Shown here: positions 40,201-41,664 of the stretch, one piece after another
Numbering within the stretch: the stretch's first letter is position 1
How the letters are laid out: the number at the start of each line of letters is the position of its first letter
From: Flavobacteriaceae bacterium
Lineage (GTDB): Bacteria; Bacteroidota; Bacteroidia; Flavobacteriales; Flavobacteriaceae
Direction of reading: 5' to 3'
Length of the DNA: 41,664 bases
Assembly (NCBI GenBank): GCA_021648265.1
Contig: JAKITD010000019.1
Span: forward strand, 1-41,664
The notes under the pieces: generated by a model
Database searches by the model: none
What the model was told of the DNA's origin: nothing
The model's input: only the letters and a program-made list of their open reading frames with translations
Made by a program: the position numbers and the translations under genes

Positions 40201-41238
40201 TCATTTGCTGGATTTTTTATAATAAAACGTATTATTCCATACTTCAGTAATTTCCTTTTCTAATATTATTTTATTATAATTTAAACCTATCGAATTTTCA
40301 GCTATTAATCTAATATAGAATATTACTTCCTCTGCTCGATAGTATTTATACAAGTCTAATTTTTCTATTGTGTACCGTAATCTTAATTTTTTTGATTTAT
40401 TAGGATACCAAACATTGTTATATTCTTTCTCTATGATTTTTGATATTTCTTGTGTTCTTAAATATTTTTTCTTCATTTTCTCATCCATATCAATCTGTTC
40501 TATAAAAGAATACAAAAAATCATACTCATTTTCAAAATCATTTTTTATATAACCTGATAAATCTACTATGTGACCAACCCCAAAACCATTTTTATCAAAA
40601 ACTAAATTTGTAAACTCCCTTGAAGGAAATACTTTAATTTTAGGTTCGTTGCCTTTATATTTTATTTTTAAAATAGTCTCTATTTTAGCCACTTCTATTA
40701 CTTCTTCATTGGTGTTTTTAATATCTAACTTAATATCAAGATCATATTGTTTAGGATGAAAGTCTGTAGATATCCCAACATTAAAGTCGTTTATTTTTGG
40801 TTTAAAGTCATTATTGAAAGTAATTGTATTATTTTGACTTTTAATCGAATCTTTATCTATTCTAGTTTTTAAGCTTTCGGAATCAATTCTTTTATTTTCA
40901 TTATATGTTTTTTTAAAAAAAACTACTATTACTAAAATTACAAAAAAACTAATTATTAAACTTTTCTTGTTTCCTTTAAAAACAGTTATTGCTTTATTAC
41001 TGCTACGTTCATTTTCGCTAATAACTTCAATGTCATTCTTAATAATTTTTGCTTGTAAACTATTACTGAACGTTTTGTTATAATACAATATACTTATAAT
41101 AAAAATGATAGCAAAAGCGATAGCTGAACCCACCATAACATTAAAAGGCAATTCCCAATTGCTGAAACCAATGTATTTAATTACAGAAAGAATAATACCA
41201 CTAATTATAATCAAAAATTTAAATATTTTATTTTTCAT
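40201..41238 (-). CDS. unrecognised membrane protein with large extracytoplasmic domain
   Basis: A 345-residue protein that I do not recognise. Three TM helices are clear (about 5-25, 30-53 and 91-111), with a soluble loop between TM2 and TM3 and a large domain after residue 112. That domain is rich in Asn, Lys and Ile, with beta-like stretches (FKPKINDFNVGIS, DLDIKLDIKNTNEEV, KKLRLRYTIEKLDLY). No catalytic or binding motif is seen. The gene starts 2 nt after the stop of the small membrane gene, so the two are an operon. Base composition is more AT-rich than the surrounding core genes, which suggests accessory DNA. Confidence 0.7.
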   Translation of the reverse strand: MKNKIFKFLIIISGIILSVIKYIGFSNWELPFNVMVGSAIAFAIIFIISILYYNKTFSNSLQAKIIKNDIEVISENERSSNKAITVFKGNKKSLIISFFVILVIVVFFKKTYNENKRIDSESLKTRIDKDSIKSQNNTITFNNDFKPKINDFNVGISTDFHPKQYDLDIKLDIKNTNEEVIEVAKIETILKIKYKGNEPKIKVFPSREFTNLVFDKNGFGVGHIVDLSGYIKNDFENEYDFLYSFIEQIDMDEKMKKKYLRTQEISKIIEKEYNNVWYPNKSKKLRLRYTIEKLDLYKYYRAEEVIFYIRLIAENSIGLNYNKIILEKEITEVWNNTFYYKKSSK

Positions 41239-41240
41239 AA

Positions 41241-41564
41241 TTATTTTAATGTTAAGTTATGGATTGAAAGGAAAATTGATACTATAGATATAATGATTAT
41301 TATAGTAGCATTTTCTCTACTTTGGTAGGAATATTTATATACTTTTTTTCCATCAACTATTTTCTTTCTTGATTCTATAAAAATTCCAACAAACAAACCT
41401 AAAGGCACTAATGAGAAGAGATATAGAAATACTTGAGGAAATATTTTAATTTGAAAATTAGTTTTATCTCTATTAAAAAACAGAATATATACTAAAGAGG
41501 AATAGGCTAAAATCCCTGGTATGAAAAACAGCAACTGAGTGCCACTAATTATTGATAATTTCAT
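41241..41564 (-). CDS. unrecognised small membrane protein
   Basis: A 107-residue protein with about three TM helices (8-28, 44-63 and 86-103) joined by short basic loops (FFNRDKTN, ESRKKIVDGKKVYKYSYQSREN). No domain recognised. It leads a two-gene operon with the 345-residue membrane protein; the promoter region contains a perfect palindrome. Partner-dependent role is likely but unknown. Confidence 0.65.
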   Translation of the reverse strand: MKLSIISGTQLLFFIPGILAYSSLVYILFFNRDKTNFQIKIFPQVFLYLFSLVPLGLFVGIFIESRKKIVDGKKVYKYSYQSRENATIIIIISIVSIFLSIHNLTLK

Positions 41565-41587
41565 TGTAATTAATTTTGATTATTAAA

Positions 41588-41616
41588 CAAATATAGCAAC
41601 TAATCATATATGATTA
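41588..41616 (-). promoter_or_regulatory. promoter and palindromic operator of the membrane gene pair
   Basis: On the minus strand TATATTTG (41595-41588) is a consensus -7 box, 24 nt before the ATG at 41564. Just upstream is the 16-nt perfect palindrome TAATCATATATGATTA (41601-41616), inside the -33/-7 spacer. That is a typical operator position. No gene for a matching regulator is in the window. Confidence 0.6.
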
Positions 41617-41664
41617 CTGGAAAAACATCATAAATGACAACTTTGTCTGTGCAAATATTTTGTA

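Noticed and set aside
1..41664. CRISPR array, complete insertion sequence or prophage
   Set aside because: No regularly spaced direct repeats, no transposase and no phage structural genes were seen; the repeats present are single palindromes or short tandem pairs.

Overview
The window reads as a chromosomal segment of a marine-type flavobacterium (Bacteroidetes, Flavobacteriaceae). The evidence is: low GC; many promoters of the Bacteroidetes type (a TAnnTTTG -7 box, in some cases with TTG about 20 nt upstream); a type IX secretion sorting domain; a PID-CTERM-like small protein; a MoxR/Bat operon; the yceD-rpmF-fabH-accB-accC order; and dispersed palindromes typical of flavobacterial spacers. 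No ribosomal RNA, complete insertion sequence or CRISPR array was seen.

Layout. 1-535: 5' part of an SPFH/YdjI-like gene. 600-4650: accessory zone with a parD next to a 19-codon stump of parE, an intact antitoxin/RelE-ParE pair, a T9SS cargo protein, a HigB-HigA type pair, and an AlbA_2 (Schlafen-like) gene whose 3' end is duplicated on the far side of the higBA pair. 5000-14510: the moxR-DUF58-batD-like-batA-batB-batC-batD-batE stress/envelope operon. 14513-22926: housekeeping and conserved genes (TMEM175-type channel, pirin, CvpA, pheS, gpsA, DJ-1/PfpI protein, nadD, gmk, yicC). 23178-30835: a nitrate-respiration locus. 30994-39689: SdpI, YheT hydrolase, thioesterase, mtgA, the accC-accB-fabH-rpmF-yceD fatty-acid group, and pdxA/ribE reading apart from one promoter region. 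39844-39917: a CAU tRNA. 40201-41564: two unrecognised membrane genes behind a palindromic operator-like site.

The most interesting system is the nitrate-respiration locus. It carries napD and a canonical NapA but none of napC, napF, napG or napH. Instead it has a NapB whose diheme module is duplicated (four CXXCH), a tetraheme lipoprotein, a NrfC/PsrB-like iron-sulfur protein with an extended Tat leader and one cluster Cys replaced by Tyr, a NrfD/PsrC-like quinol-oxidising membrane subunit, and an outer-membrane porin. The inferred electron path is menaquinol -> NrfD-like -> Fe-S protein -> tetraheme lipoprotein -> tetraheme NapB -> NapA, with the porin possibly passing nitrate or nitrite. 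The locus is written as one rightward operon whose spacers have been invaded by palindromic repeats.

A second theme is dispersed palindromes. CCCGA/TCGGG hairpins recur in at least five places, a degenerate GTCATTGCGAGG-type element flanks pheS on both sides, and at batC a repeat lies within or immediately before the coding start.
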